Assembly: GCA_014529385.2 (NCBI GenBank)
Contig: CM043968.1
Span: 24,676,513 to 24,740,512 of the forward strand
Direction: 5' to 3'
From: Adiantum capillus-veneris
Lineage: Eukaryota > Streptophyta > Polypodiopsida > Polypodiales > Pteridaceae
Length of the DNA: 64,000 nt
The notes below the pieces were generated by a model. It saw only the letters and a program-made list of their open reading frames with translations. It was not told where the DNA came from and did no database searches. Of this stretch, positions 39,392 to 53,244 are shown piece after piece. Position 1 is the first letter of the stretch, and the number at the start of each line of letters is the position of its first letter. The position numbers were made by a program, and so were the translations under genes.

Positions 39392-40640
39392 GTGTTGTAT
39401 CACGACCTCAATGTGGCAGTCGACCTTTGGTCCACAAGAGTGCGTATGCATGGGTCTATCCAAGGTCACAAGGTGCGAAGCTTGTTGGACGATGATGCTT
39501 TGCATAGTTTCATCAACTATAAGTTAGTGAAACTGCTCAAGTTGCCCCAAACTCTGAGCTCCCATCGTTACACGATGGCGATGATTAACGACCATAATGC
39601 CGAGGTGTGGGAAGCTCAAGTGAAATATGTATTGATGGCGATTCAAGGGTATCACACATCCTTGAATTTTCAAGTCATGTATATGGATCGGGGATGTGGT
39701 ATTAGTCGAGAGTGGTAACATAGTCTAGGATCATCACTTAAACATAGATATGAGCACAATAGTTTGATGTTCAAATCCAATGGCATACACGTGTTGTTGT
39801 TGAGAGAGAAGGATATTTCTTTCTTGCCACTCATTTGTATAGTTGAGCTTATGAAGCTCTCTTCTCAAGACAAAATAGAAGAACTCTTTTTGTGTTAATC
39901 AATGTGTCATTTTTTGTTAAATGTTGATAATGTTTTGAATGACAATTCCTCCACGTCACATGCTTTTGTTAAAAGATTTGTTAATGAAATACAAAGATGT
40001 TTTCCTAGACAATTTTCCACTAGTGTTGCCACCAACACGTGTTGTGCAACATGGCATAGACATGGTTAAAGGCAGTAAGCTTGTAAGTAAACCACCCTAT
40101 ATAATGATTTATTTTGAGGTTGTTGAGGTGGAATGTCAACTTTGAATATCTCAGTAGAGGGTTTATACAACCCAGTTATTCACCATGGGCCTCTCCCATC
40201 TCGTTGGTGAAGAAGCATGTGCGTAGATTACCATGGAATGAACACAGTTATTGTTAAGAACATGTATTCCTTGCCAAGAGTGGATGAATTATTTGATAAG
40301 CTCACCCATGCTTGTACCTTTAAAAAATAGACTTACGGTCATGATCATCAAGTACTCATTAGGCTTGCTGATATACCCAAAATTGCATTTCGAACAAGGT
40401 TTAAACACTATGAGTTTTTGGTTATGCCCTTTGGGTTAACCAATGCGCTCGCAACTTTCATGACGCTTATGGACAGTGTCTTGAAACCATATGTGGCTTT
40501 CATGACCAAGGATATGTTAGATATAGTTAAACTTGGTTCAAAAGGTGGGAAGTGGAAAGGAGTAGAGTTTCACAACAAACTCTTAGCCCCGACGTGGTCT
40601 AGCTTAAGTCTAGGTTGCATCTCAGGGGAAAACTGGTGAG
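39392..40640 (+). pseudogene. Decayed gypsy protease and RT
   Basis: Protease remnant near 39440-39530 (GHKVRSLLDDDALHSFINYK, D-D-A in the active-site position) with SLNFQVMYMDRG-like text. RT lead-in at 39939 (RHMLLLKDLLMKYKDVFLDN, LPPTRVVQHGIDMVKGS). Broken pieces follow to [21 protein letters not shown] (40418-40490) and KPYVAF. No FxDD, RNase H or integrase is visible after 40640. Confidence 0.8.
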
Positions 40641-41100
40641 GAAGTGCAAAAGAGCAATGGGTATTGGAGTGGGGAAAAAAACAAGGTACTTCAAGAACTC
40701 CATCTTGCACTGCCCCCCTTGCTCGCTAAACTTCTAGAACCACCAAAAAGCCCCTATTGGATAGAAATTGCCAGGAAAGTGAATAATAAGGGTCTGAATT
40801 GGCTTGCTCAATTCTAGGATGTTAACAGTAAGACTAGAAAACCATTGAAGTGTTGGCATCCCAATATCAACTAAATGGCTTTGAGATATTGCTAGTCAAT
40901 AGAGTGATAAAAGAGCTGGAGAAGGTTGTAATGCCAACCTATGAATGTGGGTTTGAGTGGAATGCTAGGAGATGGCCTGAAAGTAGTCTTTTTTAGAAAC
41001 CTCATTCTTAAGGTATCTATCATGCATTAATGCGCGAGAATAAGTGGTCTAGACCCCTCAACAAAATATGAAAGAGACAATGGCCAAACGGTGGGGGCAA
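40641..41100. other. Unassigned stretch, probably upstream LINE sequence
   Basis: No convincing translation. It lies between a gypsy RT fragment and the LINE zinc-binding region and may be decayed LINE RT. Confidence 0.3.
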
Positions 41101-41770
41101 GTCACGGAGAACATCTGAAAGCCAAAGTGGCCGCATTTTATGAAGATATTTTTGTGGAAGGTGATGTGGGGCGCTCTACCGCGAGAGGCATAAAGATCTA
41201 GGAAAGAGGAATTGGGTCCGATTGTTGCTTGGAGTGCAAAATAGCTAGTGAAGATTTGGCCCACCTTTTCATGGAATGCCAGGCGATCAGAGGCTTGGCA
41301 AGTAAAATATGCAAGTGGATTCAAAGGACATGGTAAATCAGGTTCTTTAAGACTGATTTGTTCCCTGGTTGCAAGAAGATGGGAAACCGTGCCCTGCTTA
41401 TCTACACCCAAACTGTTAGGTACTTCTTCTTCCACCATATATGGTAGGCAATGAACCGCCGTGTATTTGAGGGAGACCTTCAAGTAGCAAGCTTCTCAGA
41501 GATTATGAAAGAAAGCGAAGTGATGATATATACGCTCGAAAGCAAGCAAGATTTCCGAGATTGGTTTAGGGCTACCCATGCCATGTTGTCAACCTACGAG
41601 AAGTATTAGCCTAGGTGAGAGGCTATAGACATCCAGTTTGTAATATCTAGCACCTCGAGGCTCAGCCGGAGCTTTAGGCAGTTTTGTAAATTCTATGTTG
41701 TGCTTAATCCGATCCACTCACAAATTGCAAGTTTTGCAAAAAAAAGAAGAAGATTGTATTATAGGCAAAA
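41101..41770 (+). pseudogene. LINE (L1-type) reverse transcriptase C-terminal zinc-binding region and 3' end
   Basis: Text such as PKWPHFMKIFLWKVMWGALP leads into CCLECKIASEDLAHLFMEC (Cx2C...Hx4C, the RT zinc-binding C-terminal domain), then CKWIQRTW. After shifts it continues FFFHHIW-MNRRVFEGDLQV and DFRDWFRATHAMLSTYEKY to a stop near 41609. A 3' UTR follows, ending in an A-rich run (GCAAAAAAAAGAAG, 41736-41750). Catalytic RT and endonuclease are not visible, as in 5'-truncated copies. Confidence 0.75.
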
Positions 41771-41883
41771 CAAAAGAGATTAGTAGCAACTCTCAAAGCT
41801 CTAGTAGGTGTTCCAAAAAGTCTCAATAAGGGGAATCAACCCAAATTCTCTCATCTCTTTGAAGTGAAAAACCAAGGAGATGG

Positions 41884-41958
<75 letters not shown>

Positions 41959-42151
41959 ATAAGAAAGCAGAGTGATGATATATATGCTCGAGAGCAAGCA
42001 AGATTTGAGAGACTGGTTTACGGCTACCCATGCCATGTTATCAACCTACGAGAAGTATTAGCCTAGGTGAGAGGTGATAGACATCCAGTTTGTAATATCT
42101 AGCACCTCGAGGCTCAACCGGAGCTTTAGGTAGTTTTGTAAATTCTATGTT
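41511..42151 (+). repeat. Direct duplication of the LINE 3' end flanking a (GA)n run
   Basis: 41511-41702 recurs at 41961-42151 with about 93-95% identity by eye, both from GTGATGATATATA to TAAATTCTATGTT. Between them lies unassigned sequence and (GA)n at 41887-41954. Confidence 0.9.
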
Positions 42152-42720
42152 ACGAGACTGGGCACCCTCCTGTTGTAGTGGTTAGTTGCAATTGGGATAG
42201 CTGGCGTAATAGTTAATTATGGGTTGTCTATTTATTTTCTAATTGAGTTGATGATGATTTTGTAGAGTGGAATGCGGGGAGTTGATGAAGAGGCACCCGC
42301 AATTACTCTTGGCCAGTTTATATTCGCACAGTATTTTAGACTCTCATTTCAATAAGCCACTATGGCTCTATAAATAATTCTAGTGGGAACTCCCCTTATG
42401 AGTCATGCAAGAACTAATGAGCTTCACTCATTTACAAAAGTGAAGTGGTTGTAAAAAGAGGGGCCTCAATTTTTGGCACCTTAAAACTAAAAAATAATAT
42501 ATTATATACCAATCCTACAAGAGAGGTGCCGTGGAGTTTGGGGCTAGATTTAGTCCTTTCTCTTGCAGATTCTCTTCTCTACTCTCTTATGCTAAGTGCT
42601 ATTTGCTGTGTACTCTCTAATCTAGTCTCCATCTCTTACAATTCTCTTACCCTCTCTTACAAGCATGTCTATGTCAATTCTATGTTCTGTGTGTGTGTGT
42701 GTGTGTGTGTGGGTCATAGT

Positions 42721-42773
<53 letters not shown>

Positions 42774-42869
42774 TGGAAATTGGGAAAAGAGGTGGACAGG
42801 TTGATGGCAATGTTTGGGAGCATCTGTTGAATAGCTTAAGTTAGTTGATCTCCCCCTCTTCGCCCAACA
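42152..42869 (+). mobile_element. Copia-type 5' LTR (left end uncertain)
   Basis: It ends CGCCCAACA one base before a perfect PBS. A TATA box TATAAAT lies at about 42370. The leader contains (GT)n runs at 42692-42711 and 42725-42771. TG candidates for the start are 42148 and 42171. Confidence 0.6.
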
Positions 42870-42870
42870 G

Positions 42871-42882
42871 TGGTATCAGAGC
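42871..42882 (+). other. PBS, initiator Met type
   Basis: TGGTATCAGAGC after CAACAG, a typical copia layout. The following sequence (AGGAAGCTTATATTACGAAGG) is reminiscent of copia leaders, but no gag frame survives. Confidence 0.88.
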
Positions 42883-44838
<1,956 letters not shown>

Positions 44839-44885
44839 TTCTTGGTTGCCATGGTAAGACTCTCGTTTACCATGGCAACCAAGAA
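44839..44885. repeat. Perfect 19-bp inverted repeat, 9-base loop
   Basis: TTCTTGGTTGCCATGGTAA at 44839-44857 and its exact reverse complement at 44867-44885. No mismatch in the stem. Confidence 0.95.
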
Positions 44886-46632
44886 TCTAAGGGTACATTA
44901 GGACTTGTTTGGGGTATTCTTGGGCCCTTTAATTTGCCCCAAGCCTAATGACAGTGTTTAAGTAGTGGAGCAATAGGAGGAAGCCATGTGGACAAAAATG
45001 TTGGGTTTGTCAGACCCTAATTTCTAGGGGTCAAACTTGGAGTGTAGTTTTTTCTTTTTGTAAATGGACATAAAAATTGCAAAATATTCAAAAATAAAAG
45101 ATTTGGCCTATTTTTTATTCTAAATACTACTGGTTGGAGTAAATGGGTCACCCTCAAAAAGTGGGCTAGCCCCAAAAACGCCCCCTCATCATTAATTTGA
45201 CATTCAAATCTACTTTTCCCTCCCTCCACTCACTGCTTCTCTCTCTACATACCAGATCTAATCCCTCTTCTCCCTAGAACCAAGAATCTCGGTTTTCACT
45301 TTCTCTCCTATTGAAGAGTACCTTTCTGGCCTCTTCTCTCTCTAATCTACCTTTCCCTCCTCTCCCAAGCCTAGTTCTGAGTTTTGGCTCCTTTTTGGCT
45401 ATGGAGAGCTTGTAATATACTCCATTTTCCCTTTCCTAGAGGCCTTCCTCTCATGCTTGCACCCATTCTCCACTCTCATCTTGGGGGGTCGCATACATCT
45501 TGTAGAGTTTAGTAGCTTCAGCTGCCCAAGCTTACAGTTTAGGGACCTTCAGTTTGCAAATCTTTAGGGTTAGAGATCTTCCACTTAAAAGGCTTTAGGC
45601 TTTAGGAACCTTCAACTTGCATAGATTTAGGGGTAAGGGAGCTTTGACTTGCACAGTGCAAGAAGCTTGGATAGCATGAGTCGTAGACCTCATTCAAGGG
45701 TAGAATCATTCTACTGCAGCAATGAGCAAGACGACAATGGTCATTGGGTAACCACAACCTTTGTGATAGGCATGTGGGTGACAATGCGGCCAAGCACAAA
45801 GGGAGCCCACAAAGTCTCTCTTCGATTCATCAGACTAAAGTCCCATCATTGGAAGGGTTGTATATTGAAGATGAAGCCGACAACTGATGGAAGCAAGCAA
45901 GTGAAGATACAACATGTCTACAAAGTTTCTCAACTACAAATCAATGAGACTGATCGCAAGCGCTTTCCTGCTAATTGTAAGTATTTCTAGTGTTGTTTGT
46001 TTGCTAGCAAACAAACACTATGATTTTGCATGAAGTCTCTAATTAGGAAACTCTATGGGCAGGTGTTTGGTTGTGCAGCTTCTTTTCCATCAACATTTAT
46101 GGAATGGGAGCCTCTAGAGGCACTCTCCAAAACTTTTGAGGCTCACGACTTTGAGTTCGGCTCATTGCTATATTGTGGATGCATTGCGTCGGAGCTTGTA
46201 GAACAATCCATATTCTTCTTTGATGCAGAGTATGTAGTCCCAAAGATGTTGTAGTGAATCTACTTAAGCATTGGGATACATGAGTATGCTTTAGAAACAA
46301 GAGCAAGGTGTGCATTGCTTAAAATTCATGTTTGATGGCAAACGAATATGCAGTAAGGCTTACTACATTACGAACGGCAAGGAATGTGAGTGATAGAAAG
46401 TAGCTTGTAATGAGAAAGGTTCTAGCCTTTGCAAAGATGGCTAAAGAAATCCACAAGGCTTCCTTAAAAAATATAAATAAAATGCCACACTTCTATGATT
46501 TTTATGCATGGCACTAATAAAAAGAATATGTGCTTACATAGGTGGTGTTCTATGTGAAGTAAATGAAACACTCAATCCCTTAGTGACATGGATGTATCCT
46601 AATCTGATTTTCAAGAAGGTGGAACACAAACT
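44886..46632. other. Unassigned region with one weak open frame
   Basis: Pyrimidine-rich leader-like sequence (45200-45500) precedes an open frame with ATG at 45676 (MSRRPHSRVESFYCSNEQDD...) to 45990 and another at 46030-46254. Neither matches a family I know. A perfect 24-bp palindrome, centred on GCTAGC, is at 45994-46017. A decayed element or a non-coding transcript are both possible. Confidence 0.3.
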
Positions 46633-47123
46633 TGTTGAGGGAAATGTGGCATGTGCCTTGCCCTAGGGCCAAACTTTTGGTGTTGGATCGCCCATTGACT
46701 TCATTGAATATTGGCATTATTTTTTCTACATAAAAGAATAAGGGGTCTTACTCATTCAGTAGTGAGTACTCTACCCACACATAGTCTATCCCTCTACACT
46801 CATCGCACACACACTTGCACCACATAGATTCCACAATGGCGTGCTCTTCAACTAGTATCCCTAGAGGCATAGACATATGGTGCATGACAAGGATGTGATG
46901 GGATAAACACCACATGTGCCTTGCCTCAAGGCTCGACATTCGGTGTCGAGCCACCCATTGACTTCAGTAACTACTGACCTTATTTTTTCTACACAACAAA
47001 AGAAGTGGTCTCACTCATCCAGCAGTGTGTACTCAAGCTACACACTCTCTATCACTCACACTCATTGCACACGCACCACATAGCTTCCACACTAGCATAC
47101 TCTTCAATTGGTATCAAAGTGTA
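46633..47123 (+). repeat. Pair of diverged ~220-bp direct repeats
   Basis: 46651-46873 and 46916-47123 share ATGTGCCTTGCC, CCCATTGACTTCA, TTATTTTTTCTACA, CACACTCATYGCACAC, CACCACATAG and CTCTTCAA in the same order. The second ends in TGGTATCAAAGTG (47109), close to an initiator-Met PBS, so these may be two old copia LTR copies. The first copy may begin at the TGTTGAGG at 46633. Confidence 0.65.
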
Positions 47124-48590
47124 GGGGGAGTGGTGACATAAACCTTGACATTGTGTCATGGAGAGCAAAGAAAAAGTAGGAACAAGAAATTTTCTAGCTC
47201 TTTTTTGTCATTGTTGAGCTCCAAAACACAATTTTTTGCATAGCTCCGCCATATAGAGTCAGATAGATATGATCGAATACCCCCTAGTCCAAGTGCTTTG
47301 TCATGCTTGATGACTAAGGTGCTTGAGCTCCTAAAGTCAAAAGCATCCCTACAAGAGGGGGGGCGAGCCCTTTTCCTAGGGATTAGAAAGAGAACACACA
47401 CTCACACTCACAAGGGAAGGCCCAGCTTGAAGAGGCAGCAAGGACACATGTCAGGTCCCTACCCATGTTACCTTCATGTGTTGCTTCAAGCCTATTGGCT
47501 AGGCTTCAAAGGGGTCCAATGATAAATTACTTGAATTATCTAATTGTTTTTGCATTTATCAAGTCCTCTCTCTCAAAGGGGAAAGGGGGACACTTGTCCC
47601 AAGGCTATCCCTGTTGCTTGTAATGGCTTCTACTTGTGATTGGCTAGGCCTGGAGGGGTCCAATGAGCTTCAAGCATGAGCTACAAGGGGGGGTCGACCC
47701 AAGCAAGCTAGGGGGGTGCTTAGGGGGTATACTCACCCACACACACTCACAAGCACTCTCATTGTGTACTATGCAAAGTGCAAGAGCTCCCTCTCCTTCT
47801 CCAAGCAAGTAGAGTTTGAGAGCCTACACCAACACTCTTGGCTATGGAGTGCAAATCCAACCAAGAGCCATGCTTCAATGCTTAAGCTTGCCATCTCCTT
47901 CTTCTTCATTACTATGCTATTATGTATGATAGCAACAAGAGTATGATAAGTGAGGAACTAATTCTTTCTCCTACGAAATGTTTCTTCTTCGTCTTCCCTA
48001 CCCTCATTCCCTGCTAGCTCTCTCCACCTTCGAAGGTGTTTGAGGTCTTGGGACTGAGGCTTGGGATAGTTAAAGCTTTCTTCAAGTTTATGTTATGTTT
48101 GTGATGCATGAAGCCTTCCATCTTCATGGCATCACCTAGGTCACAAGGAACACAAAGACTGTATTGTAACAAGTTTCTCTTTATGGGAGAAATCATAATA
48201 CAAATGCCTATTGGAGGGGGGACCGGCTCCACATAAATCCGGTCCTCAAATGTTGTCATGTTCTCTAAACTCTCTCTCTTGCAAAAGTATTGTCTATGCC
48301 AAGTTAACTAATTGCTATGATTATGTTGCTATCTTCAATTATGTCAACCCGCTATGCTCACAAAATCATTTCTTGAAAGTACTCTCATTAAATTCCGCTA
48401 CTCTCACATTGAATAGGCAAATTCCATTACACAATAAGGTGAGTGTGAGGTGGTGAGAGTGAAGCAAGGCGGGAGCTCTATTAAGGGTATAATCCCTTTG
48501 TAAACTACGTCTTGTTTTGAAGTACTAAAGCCATTGAGTGGCTGCTTTCCCGTGGACGTAGCCCACATTGGGTGAACCACGTATATCGTG

Positions 48591-48635
<45 letters not shown>

Positions 48636-48700
48636 CTATAATCTCTTGTGTGTGAAATCTATCCCTCTCCATTAAGTAATCTACTCAAATATCTATTTAG
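47124..48700. other. Unassigned stretch with LTR-like pieces
   Basis: 48145-48290 resembles the end of the LTR at 2750-2880 (an ATAATAC/AATAAAG run, a G-run followed by GACCRGC, then a GGTCC...CTCTC tail), so a related gypsy LTR may end here. A (TC)n run is at 48597-48631. No coding recognised. Confidence 0.35.
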
Positions 48701-48714
48701 CTACGTCTTATTTC

Positions 48715-49185
48715 CTAAAATTAAGAGGAGATCAGAACGAATCTGTAAAGAAGGAGACAAGGTATTCATTAGAGTCATGCCCAAGAGAAGCAACCTATCC
48801 TTAGGAAAGTACAAGAAGCTCAACCCAAGATACTGCGGACCCTATGAGATTGTCAAAGTGATAAGTGATCAAGCTTATAAGCTAAAGTTACCCTCTAACC
48901 TCATAATTCAGATGTCTTGCATGTTAGTCTACTAAAACCTTAGGAATGTGTTCCTAATCCCAATCAACTTTTAGATACCAAACCAATAGTTGTTCCAACC
49001 CAAGAAGTCCTTGAACTTCAACCTGACTATATCCTAGAAACTCGGGAGAGGAAACTTATGAATAGAAGCATCATCGAACACCTTGTCAAATGGAAAGATT
49101 AATGTCGAAAGACGAAACATCTCTCCTAAAAGATCATCCGAACTTACCTCTGAGATGAGGGCATCTCAATTCTTCAAGTTCGGGA
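48715..49185 (+). pseudogene. Chromovirus integrase C-terminal region and chromodomain-like tail
   Basis: Reads ICKEGDKVFIRVMPKRSNLSL, KYKKLNPRYCGPYEIVKVIS and QAYKLKLPSNL (integrase C-terminal domain), then in a shifted frame EVLELQPDYILETRERKLMN and RSIIEHLVKWKD (chromodomain entry), with a stop after KD. It is followed by a purine-rich GTTCGGGAGAA and an LTR start at 49189. The upstream integrase core and RT are absent. Confidence 0.85.
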
Positions 49186-49188
49186 GAA

Positions 49189-50146
49189 TGTAAGGTCTCT
49201 GCCACCCTTGGAGAATTGATTCCCATATGAAGGAAAGAAATATCAGGCCATTTTAGTCATATATGGAAAGTTTCTAGTTTAGACAGTTTTTCTACCTCTG
49301 ATGAGCTAATGATGAATATATTGATGTAAGCTTTTCAAAAATGAAATTTTTACTTTTTTATCACTTTCGTCCGAAAATAGTAAGTTTGAGGTGCTTGCAC
49401 CCACCTAGACGTGACCGTGTCGTCTAAATCTACCACGTCCTGAATTTCCATAAAAATAGATGTCTGTCTCAAAAACTGCTAAATATAGCAGGTGTGTGTA
49501 TTTGACACCTTAGCTTGTCATCCTCAAACCCGCCTTTCAAAAGCAACTTTCATAATTGAATTCTAATGTGTTAAGCTAACTTTAGTCAATTAATTCTTAT
49601 CTAACATTAATAAATGGATACCCATAGATGACCCATAGCCATGGACCCATCTCTTATGGAATGGTTGACTACAAGCATGGAGACTACATGAGGTGTATCA
49701 CCTAAAAGTGGTATAGAAGGAAACCTCTAAAGGGAAGTGGGAAGCTTGTGACGCCTCCACACACTCTTTTAGCAAGAGGGGGTGAGTAGGGAGGTATGGG
49801 CATGACTTGGGCAACAAGGAACCTCCAAAACTCTATATAAAGAACAAACCCACTCATTTTATACACACAAAAAAGACACACTGGAAGAGAGGGAGACTCT
49901 GCTTCTACTGTGACTACTCGTTGGTGAAGCTTCTACAAGGCCTTGAGAGATAAAAAAATCCTAGGCACAATCCGGTAATGAAAATTTGTTGTATCAATTA
50001 CTTCTACAACTATATTCTCTTCTCTTATCGAGAATTCCCAATATACTACTACCCTTTCTTATTCTTATCTATCTAAAGCTCGCTAGAAGACAACAAAAAT
50101 TCTACCTATTATTATTCTACTCTATGATTCCTCAAGATGCTTGCAA
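49189..50146 (+). mobile_element. LTR following the chromovirus tail (right end approximate)
   Basis: It begins TGTAAGGTCTCTGCC after the polypurine-like tract. TATA box CTATATAAAG at about 49833. It appears to end just before TGGTATCACGTC (50149-50160), which keeps eight leading bases of the initiator-Met PBS. Confidence 0.6.
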
Positions 50147-50148
50147 GA

Positions 50149-50160
50149 TGGTATCACGTC
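50149..50160 (+). other. Degenerate PBS-like sequence after the LTR
   Basis: TGGTATCACGTC; compare TGGTATCAGAGC. Weak on its own, stronger for its position after a TATA-bearing LTR. Confidence 0.4.
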
Positions 50161-51975
50161 AAAGCAAGTGTTGTGTTGTGCAATCATGGTCGCGTTTCTC
50201 GTTACACACTCAATTGTGTTACAATACACAAGACCTTGTTCAAATTTGCACTAAAAAAATAAGGGAAAGGAAGTTAAAAATCAATCATCAATTACTTTGT
50301 GATAGTGATGTGCATAGCCTAAACTTGGTATGCATTAAGCTTGCTAAAGTTCTATTATGGCCATCCACGAATGCATGGAAATGAGATTAGGGTATGAGTC
50401 ATAATGTATGTTATCATAAGACTATGACGAAATTAAGTACAACATATGTTTGGAGTAATGTATGTATAACCATAAATTGTTGGTATTAAAACACTTAAAA
50501 TCAATCACCCTTACTACCATTGGATTATTTATACTTTAGCTTACAACTTCTTGAGTTAAGTTAAGTATCTATTAGTAGTGGGAATGGCACCCAAGAGAAC
50601 TTGCTATCGTGGATCACATGATCACAAGGCCAAAACCAGCAATGGAAAAGGAAGGAAAAGGCCCCTATGATCGAGGAAGTGTCACCCATCTCACAAAGCA
50701 ATGTTATTGGTCAAGAGAAGGTAGGATTTTTTTTTTAATGTTCATTGCATCATGGGTAATTACGAAGGATTTTTTTTTTATATTCATTGCATCACGGGTA
50801 ATTAGAAAGGAATTTTTTTCAACCTAAACATTGGGTCATTCCCAATTGGAAACTGCATCATCTAAATTTGTTATCTTCTTCTAAGTTTATATTAAAGTGA
50901 AGGAATTGTCTGAAGTAGGAAAGAAATGTTTGCCTAGGAAGAACTCTCTCAACCTTACTTCATTTTACTCCAATATTGATTTAATCGGAACTCCCCTTTG
51001 ATCACAGGGAGGTAGCTCGTGTTTCTATGTCAGAGCCATGCATTTCTATGCATAAAGTTGATCCATTTCTATGACAACTTGGTTTATTTCAATAAACATA
51101 TAAGGTGGCATACCAGAGAGTTACTCTAGGAGGTGTAGTCCACCATTGGTTGTATGGGAATCTAATGACAACGGGGACTAAACATCTACCAGAAGAAGTT
51201 TCTACAATTTTGGAGTATTGGAATTTACTGAAGTAATGTTTTATGTCGAGTTTCTATCTAGGAAATATTGTCTTGGTGACGATTTGATAATGTTTGAAGA
51301 GCTATCTTAACGAACTTGTGATGGGAACATTAAAAAGAATTTTGCGTGTATGAACAACCAAGTGTTAGTAATTAGGAAACAAGACAAAAGTGTGAGTGTG
51401 GGGCTGGAAAGTGGGGACTAGCTCGGGTTACCATGTCAAGGATGGGTGGTCTCAATTAGCCAAGAAACTCTCCACTCCCTCTTGTTAGGAGAAGTAAATT
51501 TAGAGACTCATTGTACTAAGAGTCAAGAAGTCCCAAATATATATGCCTCTGAAACTTATCGAAAAAAAAGTATTTGGATTTTTGCTCTTTTGGAAGGTGA
51601 GAATTAGGGACATATAAAATTCTTGTGTTGGTTCATGCTTTCCCTCCGAGACAGGACTAGGAACCCTCTTCAATGGTTCGGACTCAAGCTACTTGGTGAA
51701 GAGAGGACTTCCATTGGAAATCAATTCTTTCTTGGATATGTTTTCTCACGAGATTAGGGCCTAGCGACCTGTCAGGTACCTCAAATTGCCAAAGGGTTAT
51801 GGTAATGGGCTAGGCACCTCACAGTATCCAAAATGGCAGGATGTCTATGATTCTTTCAGTTCGAGGGATCTCTAGAGGGCTAGTCATAGTCTAATAAAAA
51901 GGCATTGATAATTAAGAGTCTGAAGTTTTTCATCATCAAAAGAGCATTACATAGATTAGGCATTGATGGGGTGCT
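50161..51975. other. Unassigned stretch with a short tandem repeat
   Basis: Two and a half copies of a repeat of about 46 bases (GGATTTTTTT...TTCATTGCATCAYGGGTAATTA) at 50723-50818. No protein similarity recognised. Probably decayed gypsy internal sequence, since an integrase fragment follows. Confidence 0.4.
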
Positions 51976-52360
51976 TTGATGGTGTGTGCCTATGCAGGAA
52001 GGATGCAAGTCATCACAAAATCTCACAATGGGAGTGTAGGAGGTCACTTCTCCACTAATATGATTTACAAGACATTTTTTCAAGCATTTTTATGGTGGCA
52101 GAGTATAGTGGCTGATGTCAGAGCCTTTTGCAAGACTTGTGATATTTGTCAGAGAATGGGAAGGTTGGCAATATTAGATATGACACCTCTAACTCCATAC
52201 AACCATTGGGGGTCTTTATAAAGTGGGGATGGACTTCATGGGTCCATTTAAGAAAGTTACACTAAGAAAGAACACAAACATTGTTATGGGTATCTGTTAT
52301 GTCTGTAAGTGGGTTGAGCCCAAGGCATTACTAAATAACACTACAAAGTAGATGATGGAA
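51976..52360 (+). pseudogene. Gypsy integrase zinc-binding region and start of core
   Basis: HNGSVGGHFSTNMIYKTFFQ...CKTCDICQRMGR has the integrase H-H-C-C pattern. After a stop near 52220 the next frame reads GMDFMGPFKKVTLRKNTNIV and CYVCKWVEPKAL, the first catalytic Asp and following strand. The rest is lost. Confidence 0.85.
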
Positions 52361-52819
52361 ACAAACCCTAGTCATATACCATAACAATAACTAGGAAGTG
52401 GCAATTATTGGCGAATAGATTTATCACAGTAAGTGCACAATGTATAGTCAATCAAAGCCCAGTTTGGATACGTATAAATAGGACCCACTACTTCATTTTG
52501 GGGGCTAGTCATTTTGGAATCTAGAGTTACCCTTTTATACTTACTAAGCATTTTCTCTAAGCATCAATTCTCTCTTTTGTGGATCTATTTGGTGCCAGTT
52601 GTATACTTTCCAGTATGAGAATACATATCAGTTTCAGTCTCTTGTCTTCATGTTTCCATTTTGGTCTTTGTCTCGTCTTTGTCTTGTCTGTCTACCATCT
52701 AAAGCCTGTCTGCCATCTAAAGTCTGAACTTGAAGTCTGAATAACTAATATGATATGACAAACTCCAAGTCTCTAACCTAGAATAGTTTTCAGAAGTGAC
52801 TAGCTCATTCCAATCAGGC
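52361..52819. other. Unassigned stretch between integrase fragments
   Basis: No coding. TATA-like and CTTTTGTGG/CTCTTTTG words and a TCTGTCTACCATCTAAAG pair (52688-52725) suggest an LTR piece, but ends cannot be set. Confidence 0.3.
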
Positions 52820-53155
52820 AAGCCTCCACTGAGTTTAAGGACTTCTTTAGCAAACAAGGTAGTTGGAAATAGTTTACAATGTCATACATACCTGCTCAGG
52901 ATGGAGTTACTGAGCGCATGAATAAAACTATTTAGAAGAGGGTCACTTCCATGCTATCTATTGAGAGTTTGGGGAAAGGTTGTTAATGACATCAACACAT
53001 AATCAATCAATCGCCTAGTACACCATTGAACTACTAGATTCTACAAGAGATGTGGTCTGTCAAGAAGCCTCATTATGATAGATTATGTTTGTTGTAAGGC
53101 TCAAAGTGGCTATGCTCGTGCATGCAAGGAAGAGGGAGAGAAACACGTCTTTGGG
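52820..53155 (+). pseudogene. Ty1/copia integrase C-terminal fragment
   Basis: Reads in broken frames: KDFFSKQGSW, FTMSYIPAQDGVTERMNKTI (catalytic Glu in the VTERMN block), KRVTSMLSIES, and NQSPSTPLNY...MWSVKKPHYDRL, which are the copia integrase core end and the region before RT. No RT follows on this strand. Confidence 0.8.
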
Positions 53156-53198
53156 TAAACACCATACTATTGTAGAAGAATGAGTGTGTGTGCTTCTT

Positions 53199-53199
<1 letters not shown>

Positions 53200-53241
<42 letters not shown>
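53200..53241. repeat. (TA)n microsatellite
   Basis: About 20 TA units, in the position expected for the LTR of the minus-strand copia element. Confidence 0.97.

Positions 53242-53244
<3 letters not shown>

Noticed and set aside
45649-45990. Host gene candidate
   Set aside because: One short frame without family match, splice support or neighbours; listed only as part of an unassigned region.
52361-52819. LTR of the adjoining element
   Set aside because: Suggestive words but no TG/CA ends, PBS or partner copy; not claimed.
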